DNA from: Apricaphanius iberus
Taxonomy: Eukaryota > Chordata > Actinopteri > Cyprinodontiformes > Aphaniidae
Direction: 5' to 3'
Assembly (NCBI GenBank): GCA_028564705.1
Contig: JAPXFQ010002811.1
Location: forward strand, 1,302,001 to 1,366,000
Length of the DNA: 64,000 nt
Positions 47,501 through 62,500 of this stretch are shown here, piece after piece. Position 1 is the first letter of the stretch; each line of letters begins with the position of its first letter. Position numbers and translations under genes: made by a program. Under the pieces are notes generated by a model that saw nothing but the letters and a program-made list of their open reading frames with translations, was not told where the DNA came from and made no database searches.

Positions 47501-50500
47501 ATAAAAATAATTACACAAAAAAAGTCAATAAAATAGGGTCATTGTCATCATGGCGACATGCTACAAGGATATCGTAGCTGCATACTTTTCTTTTACAGTT
47601 CGGCCTCTTGGGAAGACTCTTGCGTTTTCATTAGCTAAAATAAATGCTCGAAATACATAATCAGAATAGGTCAAATTTATATAATAAATTAGTTTTAGTA
47701 TTTGAATTGAATGACTGAAATAGAATGACTTTTCAGTGCTGTGTTCTTGCATGAGTGAGCTTTTGTAGTGAACATACTTGCAGGCAGCTGTCGGGAGGGC
47801 AGAGGTCCTCGGGCGAAGTTGCTCTGACCTCCGCGGGGTTCACTGTAGGTTCCTCTGTGGGTTACAGTGGGAACTTGGCCACTCCACGATGATCCACGGC
47901 CTCCCTCTCTACGAGCATAGTTACCTGCAGCACCAGAAACGGCTGTAAGTTACCCTCTACTGGCCAGATAAGGGCGTGCAACCTTCAGGGCTCAAATAGA
48001 TAAGTACGTCACCTGACAGCAGAACACCTTTCGGCTGAGGCGGGGTGAAAAAGCGAGTTTGGCTGTGAAAGGTCGCTCTGCCTCTGTTGCCAGTAAACAG
48101 TCCTCTAGTGGGGGGCTTGGGGGTGCTTTTAGGCAGACGTTTGGGAGGCAGGATTCCAAGTGGGTTGGCGATATCTTTAAACTCTGCCGCCACAAAGTCA
48201 TCCACATGCATGCTGGGAGGACGGGAAGTGTTTTGTTTGCGCAGGCGGAAGATATCATGGGGACGAGCGACGTTCTGACCGAACCCTCCTCGACCTCCCC
48301 GGCCGCGGGGCGCCGGCAGGATGTGGGCTCTTTTAGCAGGTTCAGTGTAGTCAGACTTACCACTGCAGGGGAAGCGCAAAAAGACACAGAAAGCATTTAA
48401 TTAAGATATTCAACCTGTCGCACCTGAAGCTAGAGCGGAGGCTGTACCTGGATGTGATGAATGTCTCGTGTTTGTGTTTGCCCAGTCGGAAACCTTTGGT
48501 CACTTTTGTGTGACCGGGAGAAGATGGCTCAGATAGGAAGGAGCGCTCCAGCTCAGCCTTCAGGTCCAACTCTGGACAGCACTCCTGAGCCAAGCCTACC
48601 AGATCCACCTTCACCTGAAACATTCAGAGACAGGAAGAAAACCAGATGAGAGACACACTGATGCTAGGCTTGCTCCTCAAAATTAAAGAGAAACACTATA
48701 ACACATAAGTGCAGGAATATTTCATAATTACTGCCCTCAGAGAGTAAAGGCATTTAAATACTTGAACAAAATTGCTTTTTGTCAATAAAAGAAAGAAATG
48801 GAGTAACAAATTGTTCAGCAGAATAAGGATAAAACTCTCTGCACCAATGTTGGAGGCTTTTAAATCCACACTCACCATGTCCAGGTCTGTTTCTAGTTCA
48901 TCGGTTTGGAAAGGAGAGTACCAGAGAGCCTTAAGCTGCTCGTCCAGGGCCTCTGACAGGATAAATACTGTCCTGGAGGAGGAGGAATGAAACAAGAGCA
49001 TCTTTATTATTAAGGAGGCTTATTTTCATCATTTCATCACATCAACAAAAAAACTAGGTTTGATCCTTTAGTGAGTGAGATTTTCTATGCAGACAAGCAC
49101 ACTTCAATAGAGACTTGAACACCAACCTGTGATTAAACTGAGCTGCCAGCGTTTCTGGTGCTGGCAGGATGGGCTCAGTTTCTGCTGCAGGAAGGTTTTC
49201 TGTGGCCGTCTCCAGCGTCTGCTTCAGAACAATCACGTTCTCCAACATGGTTTCCAGGGAGTCGTCTTCTTTACATAGTTTCTACACACAAACAAGCAAG
49301 CAAACTTGTATACTAAGGCAAAAATCAAGCTTTACAAAGACATATTTGCACAGCTTTGCATGAGAAGTACCGTTATTAGCCTCTCTAGCTCCGTCAGAGG
49401 GTGTGACTCTGAGTCCTCCCACTGCAGCAGAGATCTCATCTCTGAGCTGGAAAGCAGGCGAGGAGTAACACAGGCAGTTTCCTCGCTGGACCCCTGACCT
49501 TCCTCTACAGACTGGAAACACATTAAAGTTAATAATTCAGGCTTATTGCACAAAAAGGACAAAATGAGTAACATAACAAATGAAACATTTTCTTTTTGCC
49601 GATACACATCAAATAAAGGTTTCTAAAGCTAATTTATTGATATGTTTCCCCCACAGTATAATTAGTATGTTAAATTAATGTAATAAAGTGAAATTCCCAG
49701 TTACAAAAACGTCTAAAATTCCTTTTTTAGAAATAAAAAAAACAACTATGAAAATAAAGAATTCATTGTCAACAACAAAAATAACTTCTGCTGATCTTTG
49801 ATTCTGTACTGATTAGAAAGTTCTTTTTTGGGTTTCTATAGATTCTTCCTTCTGTATTTAATCATCCTGTCTTTTACAAACTGAGACCGTCTTCTAGGGC
49901 CGGACGCTGAACACTCTAGTGAGAGTGTTCAGCGTTGTACAACACATTTACAGTATTGTACATTTTGTTCTGCTAAATAAACCATGATAGGAAATATACT
50001 GGGGTCAATTTGTTCTTAAACATTGCTACTACTGCACACATTATTTAAAAATATACTCAGATACTTAATTACTTGTGTATTTACTTATTATTTTATCAAT
50101 CTCGAAGCCGATAAATCAATATTGAATTGAATCGAAGCCTGAAGAATCAAAATCGAATTGAAGTGTGAAATTCCTAACAATACCCAGCCTTACAGTCTTC
50201 CCGTCAAAATGCCGACTGGCGAAGGGTATGTAAATAATTTAATTAGCAGGGCCACCAGAGGGTGGCATTATGAGTGGAAAAATTATGGTGCAGGCAGCTG
50301 CCAAAGCATCCAACAGTCAGGCAAAAAGTGAGTGACGGTCACTAGATACAGAGGATGCCTCGTCTATAGCGCTACAGGCACCTGGCAGTATTAGCTAGCG
50401 TAATAATATGATAGGAACATAACCCTGAAACCTCAGACCTCACTGCAAAGTTCAAGGTAGTGCTGGGCGGTATGGCAAAATTTTCATATCACGGTATTTT

Positions 50501-53500
50501 TAAAAAACATAACGGTATTACAGTATTTTTTTCCATACAAGACCGTTCATTTTCAGATTATTTTATAAGAATGAAGAATATAAAAATGTGCTTTAAATAG
50601 CCCATTTTACTGCCATATGGACTGCATCATGTCGTTTTTTTCCAGACAGGTGAATGATATGAAAATAATTGAAAAGATTATGATTCTGGTAGAAATTCTT
50701 GATGTTCTAAGGCTGAAAGTATAATTTTTTTAAAACCTCACGTTGGTGCAAGCAACAAATTGCATCTTCTAATTGCTTTCCATGTAGTACAGAAGAATCC
50801 CGCTAGGATGCAGAGTATAGACTCAGATCGGATTTTGTCAAAGAAGTAGTAAAATAAACATTGCGGCCGTAGGAGATTATTAGCTGGTTAATATTCAGAT
50901 AACAGAAAAAAAGACGGCAGAAGTATCGTAGATGGTATGTAAAACATATTTACCGCTATTAATGATTTCTTTCCTACTGGTTTTGCCGCTGTTTACCGCG
51001 TTTACCTACAGACGGTCAAATAGCGCTCAACACTTCCTTCTACTGGTTACTCTCGATAGCGTTTGTAAAAAGTATGCAGTTCGGTTCTCGTTTTACCTTT
51101 TAAAGCCGATAAACTTTTTAAACTATAGACGAGGCTCCTCTTTTTTGGAAACACTTAATCAGAATTCTGTGCTTTGCTTCTGCCAGCAGCTGTACTTAGT
51201 TAAAAACGTTATTTTCTACAATGTGGTGAAGAGCGTGTAGCAGTGAAATCAGTCCTGGCTGAAACACTTCTGCTCATTAAACGTTCCGGAAGTTGTCCGA
51301 GCTGTTCACCGGTTTAGGGGTATATTAAAAATTCATTTCATAATGAAAATAAACATCGGTTTTTGGTATGAACTGGTATACCACCCAGGCCTAGTTCAAG
51401 GTACGATAAACGCGTTTGCACATTCGACATTGAGTCTATTTAGCCTTTAAGATGAGTTCAGCAATTAACACTCAATCATGAACCAACCTAAATGTATCGT
51501 TTGTGTCATGTACGTCATTTGGGTCAATCCAGCAAGATGCTTTCAGAGCGGGCAGCTGGAACCTAAGAGTCTAAAACCTGTGGTGTTCACCTTAAAGTAA
51601 CTTGCAAAAGCTACAGGTCTACGTCTGTGTCGCAGTTCTCCTGCACGCTTTCAAAGTTTATTAAGTGCTTTACATACAAGCAAAGTTTTTGTGCACAAGC
51701 AATATGTTATCAGATTCTGCCTAGTGTAGCTGTCAAATTGGACGAAGGCCGGAGGATCATCTAGTGGCTCTGGTGTTTCTGCACCTGCAGGACTTTGTTT
51801 CATTTTAATCCGTCACACTTGTTCAAAAAGTCCCATCTTTACCTTGCAGCTCACAGCTGCAGCAGGTCTGTTACCAGATGCTTCATTTGAGTGACTTAAT
51901 CCCACCACTTATGTACTTGTTCATGTCTCTATTAGACATCCCAGCTCCTTGCACCCCAGATAATTTTCCGTATCATTTACTGGTCTGCATCTCTACTAAA
52001 TTATACCCAAACAGGACGATTTTTATTCTCTGTGGTTAGCAATACGTATCAGAGTGTGTTTGATTTTACCGCCGTTTCCGTGTTGAGTATTTGCCTCAGG
52101 AAGTCAAGCAGAGCTGAAATCAGATCAGTTGCGTCCTTGTTGAAGGAAACCACCAGCCTTTTCAGAAGCAAATATACTTCTGAACCATGTTTCCTCATAG
52201 CGCTAAAAGATAGAAATTAAAGGTGAAGATAATGCCAGAACCCAGGGAATAAAACTAACTAAGAATAACAGAGGAAAAAACGGAAGAAATTTACACTTTG
52301 AGGTGGTAGATTCCGTAGTCGTGCTCAGTGAGGAAAGTCAACGTCCTGATGCAGGTGAGAAGAAGAGGGATGCTGGCCTCTTTATTCCCTAAAACCTCCA
52401 GGAGGGAATTACACACAGAAGACATCATCTCTCGGCCTGGAAGTGAGTTAGCCAGCTGTTCAGCCTCCGACACGCAGCTCTCACCAGGTGGGGGCACCAC
52501 GAGAGAAATGTCCTGATTTAAAAAAAAAGTTAAAAAAAGGAGGTGTTTGGTTAAGTTAAGGAAAACTATGTTGTCAGAGGAGCTGCTCAAATCTTACCTG
52601 GTCACACAGTGACTGCAATATTGTCCCCACTAGCACACTGCACTGCTGCTGTTGCAGGCAGTGACCAGCCGGGGGCACCGACAGAGACAGAAGCAGAGGG
52701 AACAGGTCTGCCACCTGCTCCTCTCCAGAGACGGAGCCAGACAGCAGGTGAAGCGTGGAGCTCTTGCAGGCCCTCTGCGACACCAGAGCATCCAGCAAGG
52801 AAAGCAGACGCAGCACTTGGCCCCAGCAAACACTTTTACCCTCGGCCCTGTAATAAACAGCAGCTTTTAACAGATTTACAGAGCCTTATAAAAGTCCTAA
52901 ATGTTTTCAAATTTTTCTTTGTAGCAGCTAAAAATGCAAACACAATTCTGTCATAAGTTAACAGAAAATAGAGAATAAATATGACTTGGAGGGATAATAA
53001 AAATGAAATGTTTTTCCAAGGTTTGCACTGCGCCCCTTTTGTACCCCACCTTTTAGGGTATTTGGACACCTACAGGCTGAAATATTTCCCCGGTTTTCTT
53101 TGAAATGTACATCAAGCCCAGTCAGATTTGATCAAAAAGTGTGCCACTGACTTTCAATATGATTTGGGTAGTGGAACTACGACGGAGTATTAGGGCCACT
53201 GTGGACAAAAGAAAAATATTTTGGAGTAAATTTATGCCTAAAAAAAACTCAGAGATTTTGAGATTTTACATTTTTTCCCCAAAAAACCTTGAAAATTTTA
53301 CGACTAAGGAAAGTCAAAAATTTGCAAGTTAAAACTAGTAATTTTGAAATTAATTCTGCTTTGTTTATTTTAAAACCTGGAAATACTCTCATTTTGAAAT
53401 ATTTAAAATTTGCTAGAGATAGTTCAGGAATTTTTAGCAGTAAAGTATACATTTTTGATATTTAAACTACCGTATTTTCCGGACTATAAAGCACACCTGA

Positions 53501-56500
53501 TTATAAGCCACAACAGCCTATTTTAGGGGAAAAAGCACAAATGTGTACATAAACAAGCTGGAACTGATTAAAAGTTGCAGCTGTTTTAACATTTAATTAC
53601 AATATATAAGGGTTTGTGCAGAGGGGATTGTCAGGAAAGTGATCTGTGTTTGAGGAAGCGTCGATTTTATTAACATTTCAACACTGTTGAAACGCCTCGA
53701 CTTTCTTCTCTCTGTGTGTTCAGCCAATCTTAAAGAAAGACTGCAAGTTCGAGCCATCTGTTTTTATTGCCTCTGAAAGCTTTTTTTCATCTAATTGCAT
53801 TTAGAGTCGAATCAAGGCTGCAGATAAAAAAACTCTCATAGTTGAAAAGGAGTAGGAAGAAGCTAATGCTTATTAAATCCCACCCCAACTGCCTCAACGA
53901 AAATAGACACATATATATTTATTTTATAAGTTGCTCTCCATAATAAATGCACAGTACACCACATCAACAAGCAGTCTACCACCATAAACAGTGGTCCTGT
54001 GGTAGATATTTATTTGAGAAAACGTTTTAATAACATCTTTTTCTTTTTACCATCACAATTATTCTCTATTTAGTCCTCGTCTATAAAATAAAGTTCCACT
54101 AACATTCATGGTTACGATAAGCCGAACACAAACTTGTGCCTCAAAGTTGCACGGATGTGAACGCTGTTGACGACGTTTTACTCACGGCTGCAGCTCCTCG
54201 GACAGCAGCTCCAACACGGTCTTCATGACGAGCGTCGCAGTGGGTGAGGAAAGGTCCGCCAGCTGGACGCAGACCCTCCTCAGCATGGTCAAGAGAGGCG
54301 GACAGCTGGTGGAGCACACACACCTCAGCACCTCAGAGAGGACCTTCCACTGCACCCGTATGTGCATGCTCCACAGCTTCCTTGTGTTTAAGGCTATAGC
54401 AACATCTTGGACCGATAATGCCTGCAGAGACACACATCAGGGGGTGAGTGTGCACATGAAGGGTTGATGAAAGGAGTGGGGGGAAGAGGAGGAGTCACCT
54501 GAGTGCTCTGCATTGGCAGAGGAAGAGGCAGGAGCTCAGACAGCAGCGTCAGGCCACAGAATAAACCTTCAGGAGCTTTCAAAAGTGAATTCAAGACTTC
54601 TTTTAGCATCAGAGACCACGTGTTACTGGCCAGAGTCTCTTCTGTGTGAGTGACCTGCAGACACAAACACTCGTCTCAGCTAGCTGACCAACAGAAGGTA
54701 TGCTTCATCTTTCTGGCGTGTAACCATTTGTCCAGGGAGAGTCACAAACCTCTTCACTGACGCCCTGCGTGAAGGTGAGCAGCACGTCCACGATGAGCGC
54801 CTGAACTCTCGTCTCCTCGCCGTCCAGGCGCCCGGAGGCCGGGATGGAGCACACGATCATGTGGAGCGTCACCAACACGTTGGCCACGCGGGTGTCTCTG
54901 AACTGAAAGGCTCCCCCGCGCAACAGCTCAGTCAGCATGGTGCGCAGCAGCCTGAGCGTGCTGATGCACACGCTGAGGATCATGCAGCGCTGCGGCGTCG
55001 GACCCATGTGCCCGTGCACGCGCCACGGCTGCAACAGCACGCTGCACAGCTTCTGAAGGACGCGCACGCACGTGTCCAGACCCTCCCCGGAGAACAGCTG
55101 GACAACTGCAAGGCTCCACTTCAGATCCTTCTGCTGACCTGCAGAATGGAGGCGGAGATGACAAGTGTGTTTACTCGGCTGCCAAACAACAGACAAAACA
55201 TGAATGTAGATTAACCAGCAAGTCAGAGTAACAAGACAAATAAAGTACCTTCAACAGCAGGAGGCGGACAGGCAATGTGATAGAGTACTCTCAGAGCAGT
55301 GACCAGCCCAGTTCCCTCGGGGTTTAAAATATTTTCCACGTTCTGAAAAACAAACAGTTGTGAGAATTCACCAATCTTTAACCAACCAGCAGTTTCTGAT
55401 TTGTTTTATTCAATTATTGCAAACCAAGATCAAATATTCTGCAAATATACAAACCAGTTTGGCTTTGACATTAGTCACGGATTCATTGTGCATCAACTTG
55501 ATACGCAGGCTCTAATTAGTGGTTTTAATGTATATTCCTAATAGCTTGAAGCAGCCTGAAAGCTTTTGCAAGGCACTGTACAGAAGAGGGACCACTTTCT
55601 AACACTGAGAACTGCCTGCAGATCTATGAAACAAAATTAAGCTAAAGCATATATCCTGAGAAAGCTTTAAGAAGACCGATAAAGCTTTAAAACTGCCAAA
55701 TGGATGTGAAAAAATTGTTTAAGGACCACCATATGTTTGACCTGCTAAAATCAAGCTAAAATAATATTTTAGCTGTGGGTTAAAGGGATTAATACAGGTG
55801 GCAATTCAATGGTTTTCTTTACATCAGTTTGTTGGAAAATTAGACAGAAAAAAGAAGGAACAATTTATTCATACAACATGCATGTACAAAAAGGAAATTA
55901 TGAGAAATATTTGTTTTTTTCATCTGTTTTTGACACTAAATTGTAAAAAAAAAAATGTTTTATCGTCAATGGTCAGACAGGATTTAGGCAAAGAAACAGG
56001 AAAACCGAGCAACACAGATCCTCAGGTCGGGATTCGAACCCCAGGTAGCCATGTCTGTGTATATGGGGTGACGACTGTATTAGTACACCAGCACCACAAC
56101 TCTGAGCTGTTTTAATCTGTATGAATATAGCATCAGCTAAAAAAAACACACAAGTTGGATCCAATGTGGCAGTCAAGTTAAGGAAATCCTGACTCCCTCC
56201 TTAAAAACGTCCTAAATCAAAGTTTGCTCGCGATATCTGGTAGTCGGGCCATTCAGAAATACCTGATGTTGGATTACAAGTTTGAAGAAAAACAACTTTA
56301 AAACACTTTAAAAGCATAAAAAACATGTTCCTTAGCCAGTTTGCACTGGACTAAAATGCTTCACCTGCTTAATGTAGCTGATGAGAGTAGGAATGCTGCT
56401 AATGTCAAAGCGAAGTTTCTCCAGAGGCTCCAACCATTTGCTGAGCTCTGCAGAAAGAAAATACAAAAACATAGAGTCAAACAACGCAAACCTTCTGCAG

Positions 56501-59500
56501 CAGCAAATTACTGCACAGCGGGTAGGTTTACCCTGCAGCTTGGCGTTAGCGTCATCTGCCTTGGCTACAGCGAGCAGCGGAGCCGCATATTGTTCCATCA
56601 TCCGCAGCTCATTGGACGTCTGAACCACCATTAACACCAACATACATGCATAGTTATACGTCACCGCTTTACGAGATTTGGCCTCACTAAAAAGGAAAAA
56701 CAGACAAGCCCAATTAAACCGAAAAAGGATTAATAGACAAATTAAATATTTAGAGAGTAGAGCAGAGATGCACCAGTCAGGCCAAACGATTTTTATTTTT
56801 GCTTTTCTGCAGGTTCTTTTTTTTTTTAAATATTAAGTTTTGCCACCAACAAAAAAACAGAAGGATTACAAGATCGCCCAGCTTTTATTTGATTATGTTA
56901 TTTAACACAAAAAAGGAAACGCAAGCCAAGCATGTTGGCTGTGTTTAAAGACCAAAACTGGTGAGAATTTTAATTTTTAAAGGATTTAAAAAACAAATTA
57001 ATCCATTTGTTTTTTGTGTATTTGATCAACTGATCCGAGTCCAATTGAAGGAAAAATGGCGGATTGCGCTGTCTGGAAATGATTGGTGCATCTCTAAAGC
57101 AAAGGCAGCCATACCCCTGTCCATCCTTGCTGTGATGCTGCAGCAGGGTGACCAGGCAGGACAGGTTGTTCTCCAGGCTCAGAACGTGAGCCACAGCGCT
57201 GCGACCCGTCAGCGTGAAGGTCATCAGGTAAAGGGCGTGGAGCATGCCCAGGACTTCAGGGTTGTCCCCTTCTTCCAGGCCCGCCCCTCCCTCTCCGCCC
57301 GCCGCCACGTGGCCCATGAGTTCGGACACGCCCTGCAGAGCGTGGAGGGCCTGCATCAGCCACACGCAGAAACCCTCCTCGCCGAAGCCGGGCCCCGTGA
57401 GGGCCCCCTCCGCTGCTGTAAGAGCATTCTCCTCGCCCTCGGATTCTGCCACTGACGCCAGGAGACGCAGCATTAGGTTGGTGGGCGCGGCCTGGGCCAG
57501 AAGGTAGAGCAGACCGGACTGTGTGAGCGACAGGAAGCGGAGGAGCTCTTTGACAGCTTGAGTGACCCCGACATGTCCGGCTGCAGCGGCCGCCGACAGC
57601 ACTACGATTGCGCTCTCTGAGAAATGGCAGGCGTGCATGTACCTGACAGAGGATGGCAACAAAAAAAGTTCAGTTCATCCAATAACCATCCACAGGTTAA
57701 GCGCTGGAAGCCTTTTGGTAGCCTGTCTCATGGTGTGTACCTGTATAGAGTTGGGTACGGGTTGTCTCTCTCTGGAGGTCCGGTTATTCTGGCTGTGGTT
57801 GGGAAAGCTTTCCCAGGAGGCTGCACCATGCAGTGGGGGGCCGTCTCCAGCAGGTGATGGAGCTCTTCCAACACACCAGCGAGCCTTTCAAGCTCAGCCT
57901 CACTTACTGGGGAGGAACTTAGTGATGGCTCCTCCTCCATGGGAATCTCGGCATCCTCCATGTCCTCCTGAGGATCAGGCAATCACAGTTATATACGATC
58001 AGTTTTAACCCAGTTTGGACCTTGTAGGGTCTGTTCAGCAGCTCTAAATGTCACTTTGAGCATGGCCCTGCAGTAAAGCCTGGTTTATATTTCTACGTTG
58101 GAAAGGATAGACGAAAACCAGAGTTCGAATTACCCCAAGACTCTTGGGGAAGGCGTATTTTCAAAAGAAAAGCAGCAGGGGATCCATATGCAGTCCAACA
58201 TTTTCTGCCATTTCAGAACAACAAATCGTGGAGCAACTTAGATCAGATCCACCATCATTATGATTATGATCATCATCACAACCATCAAAACCAAAATAAT
58301 TGCTAAACAAAGAACAAATATCATCCCAGTAGGCTGTATTATCATTAAATCTGTAGGGACAAGACCGATTTGTGACCATATTTCTTTAATATTTTTAACG
58401 AACCTAGCTCTAATTTGATTGCCTATTTTCCCTAATAGTTCAGCAGAAGCACGGTCCCTTTTAGTCATTATGGCTGGGAGCTTTCTTAAAGCCATTTTTA
58501 ACTGGCAATACATCTGCAAGACGTGTTTGTTTTTTTAGGATTAAATAAGAATTCATTTCTCTCTTCTCTTAAACTCCTCTGTCTCAATACTTAAACAATT
58601 TTTAGGCTATTCTGTGTTTCGCAGCTGACTTCTACATTCATCCTTTGCACAACAGTTATGATTTTGGCTATCAGCAGACTTTTTGCACTGATGCATAATG
58701 TACACCCTATTTTTCCAATGAAGAGTAAGGTATTCCTACATTTCCACTCGTTCCACTGCTTTTGCGCCCAGTTAAAAGGACGGATGCATTACCTGATTCA
58801 GCCAGACTCATTAACTGCAAGGGTCCGCGGTGCACTTGTCGTCTTCGCTGCTCATTTTATGGGTTTATAAAACCGAAATTATCCATTTTACTTTTAGACA
58901 TGATGTCCAAAATCTGAGTAAAACTTTGTCTAATATAATCCCAGTCAGTTTCATTCCAATGTGCTTGATTAGCAAGGAAACAATACAAACAGCGACAAAA
59001 CAGCAGACAACGCACAGCTATGGTCACAGCAGGAATTACGTGAAGTCAGAGTTCAGAAAATTTAATGTGAGAAATTTAATTCACAAAATGGACAAATTTG
59101 GATTTGATTCTAATCTGAAATACATTAAGATTCTTGTGGGGTAAAAAAAGAAATCTAAAATAAATTAAAACTGGACTTTTTAGAGCTCCCCTTTAGTCTG
59201 TCAGTTGTGGGCTTTCAGGGGAGCCCATCTACCTTTCAGGGGGGCCGTGACCCAGGCAAGGACACAAGGAGTAGAGCCCAATTATTTTTAACAATCTGTC
59301 GTAGGAAACGGAGAGTGCACACCTGTGATTGGTCAGCTCAACAATGCAGCCTTTTATACTAGCAGAAATTTTTGTTGTAAAATTAAAAGCATGACTGCTA
59401 GTTTGTGACTGTTTTCATGTTCTTCGTTCCAATGGATCAACTATATCTAGTAATAAACCTGGATGGGTTATAGATGAAACAGGTTTGAGTTTTTAGAATG

Positions 59501-62500
59501 CTGTGAAAGTTTTTCTGCAGTTAAACTCAGTTTTAAAAATACTCGCAGTATCATAACATATCGAAATATATCATATCATCCCACGTAAATCGTGATACAT
59601 ATCGTACCAAATCTTTGCCAATACACATCCCTAGGTCTTAGAGTACTTGATGAGCTGCACTTCTGGAAAAAGCCTTTCAGCTCAACCTTTCAGCTAAACC
59701 TACTTTCTGTAGGCCATTGCTGCTTGAAGAGGAATGCATTTACAAACTGATGAAAATAAACTCTAGTTGACCAGAGACGTCACTGCAACGCTAGGCAGAC
59801 CCGCCAAAAAAGTCAACACCCCCTGCTGTTCTGCTGGGGAATTGACACACCAAAGGAAAAGTAGAAAAGCAAAACGTCTCAGTCTGTGGCTGGGTGCAAA
59901 CTTGCTCACTGAAAAGTTTAAACTAGGTAATATGTGTGGCTGTAAACCTCTAGATGACTGCACAATCACGTAAAGATGGGCGGGTCTAAACCATAAAAAA
60001 CAGACTTGTAAAATGCATTAGTGAAATTGTTTTTTTTTTTAACCATCTATACTTAAAGTTTTAAGTAATAAAGACAAAGATTTATTGTCCTACTACAAAA
60101 CAATTGGAGGCAGCATCAAGTTCAAAAGAATAATTTAGGACTTCCAAGAAAAGGCGCTGTGATTTCTACATTCAGGTGGAATGGAATAGTCTTAGAGCCA
60201 GCTCTTTGAAGTGACCGATCATAGCAGCAGCTGGACTGGAGCCCCCTTTTTTCTTTTTTTTCCTGCTGTTCAAGCTACATGTTGAGAGCGGGATCAGGAG
60301 GGAGGGTAGGGTAACGTGGAAGAAAAAAACAATAAAAATAAAAAAACGCTACAGACAAAAACGTGCTGGAAGGCTTAGAAAATCAGTGACAGCAAATAAC
60401 GGCAAAAACTGGATGCACTTTACTTATACTGATAATGCAAAGCCAGAATCTAGAGTATGCAGAGTTGAAATAAATAGAGAAGGTCAGTTAACATTTTCTA
60501 AGCTTTTTTATGTTGATCGTCGTTAATAGTTTAAAAGCTTATAAATATTTTAGATAAAGTCAAAGTTTGGTTTTATACTTCAACAAAAACCTTTTAGTAG
60601 CACTGTTCCATGGTAAATAAGTCATATAAATAATCAACATTTAATATAATTATGTTTGTAAATCAGTAATTCCTTTTACATACAATTTAACATTCTTATT
60701 TATGATAATTACAGAGACGAAATAATTTGTGACATCGCTTTGGAGCTGAGCCATAAGAACCGGCTCTCCTAAAAGAGTTGGAATTCCCATCACTACAGTG
60801 GAAGACATTTTTTTAGCTTCTGGCACATTTCACATTCTTTAAGATGCTGAAAGTCAAAACTGGGTGAATGGGTGATGTCAATGCTCTCATTTTAGCTTTC
60901 CATGCTTAAATTTTTTTTTTTTAAATCACAACAAGAGTTGAGAGTAATTTTAGTATTTTCTTCCCACATCTGTCTCACTCTGTCCAGACTGAAACTTCAG
61001 ATGTAACATAAAGAAATGAACTGAGAAAAAAGATCAACTCTGTCAAAGAAAACATGAACCACAAATGTTTTAAATTAATCTTTAGCCTAGCACTGCACAA
61101 TCTGACCTTTACCCATTTGAAATGTCGTCACCTACTGGCAGATCCTAGACTTTACATCCTTTCTGATCAGAAACCCACAGAGAGCTTTCTACAAAAGTTT
61201 AGTAAAACAACAAAAAACTGATGCAAAGGAGCTGACGCCAGAAAAGACATCATCTAGTAATAGTCCAATGTCGTATTGGCTGTTAATCTGATTTGCCATG
61301 TTCAGTTCTCAGGGAAGAAATAGTTTTTCTATTCTAAAACACATGAACGTTATAAGCAGATGGTGCCTTTAGGAGTCATTTCCTGACAGAGGTGAACAGT
61401 TGAGGCTCCTATACATTTACTCTCTGGATGTATAAAGAGGCATTTCTAGAACACGTTTATTTCTACTTGCAAATGTCAGATATGCTTCTCCCAGAGTGGG
61501 ACCGAGTGTGTTGTAGTTACCTGCTGGGGTTCACTCCACGCTGCAGCTGCATGTTGGAGGCTGACGAGCACCTCGTACATGTGGCTCTTCTGTAAAATGG
61601 CATTGCCTGCATTTATTACCCGGACAGTTTCTTCACGCAGGAACAGCTGCACCAGACGCTGGGAAGAAAAATAAAAATAAAAATAAAATAATATCGATCA
61701 TCAAAAACACTGCTCGTTCCAGTCAAGTCACTTTTCGTCATTTAACAAGCCTTTCATGTAAAACCAAAACAGTTGGATGAATGGATAGATAGAAAAATGC
61801 TGCTTTTTGCTGGTTAGTTCGTTCATATCTAATAAATGAAAAGGGTTTCAAAAGGTCAGAGAAACTATTTGAAAGATCCCTCTAACCTGGTAGCCACTCT
61901 TCTCTGAACTCCCTGTACGCAGAAAAGCCTCGACTCCTGCCGGAGTGCTGATGAGAGCATCCAGTGCTCTGAGGATACTCAGCTTCAGGGTGGAGGAGAC
62001 GTGGTCAGCGTGGAGCAGCTCCAGCAGCACGTTCAGGGCACCTTCACGCAGCAGCTCTGCCAGACCCTGCGGACACTCTGCCAAGCAGGACGCTAGCTTC
62101 GCGCCAGCCTTTAATTGTCTGAGGTTAAGTGCAATCGGTTGCGTGAGCGCAATCTCTTTAGTCAAAGCTTGGAGAGTCCACTGGACTAAAACGCAAACGG
62201 GTTCCTGGGCTTCCCTCGGTCCTTGTTTAATTAGATAAGCTAAACCTTTGTTCAGAAGTCCGGGGGCTTCCTCCAGAGCAGTGACCCAATGAGCATCTCT
62301 GTCTGCACCAATACCAGCCAGCAGTTCCTTTAGCTGAGCGACAGCCTCGGCCTCCTCTCCGCCCGCTGCTCCCTCTGTCCCGCCGGCGTCTCGGGGCTCT
62401 TCTATGTTGGTCTTTTCCAGCTGGGTGTCAAAGCGAGTCTTGTAAGGCGGATTGAAGAAGACGAGGGGTTTCAGCTCTCGTTCATATGGATCGTACTGGA

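Noticed and set aside
58238..58519. Minus-strand frame ending in a hydrophobic Ile/Met/Val stretch, resembling a membrane segment
   Set aside because: The hydrophobic tail is a by-product of an AT-rich ATG/ATT repeat tract within a virma intron; no start context or homology.
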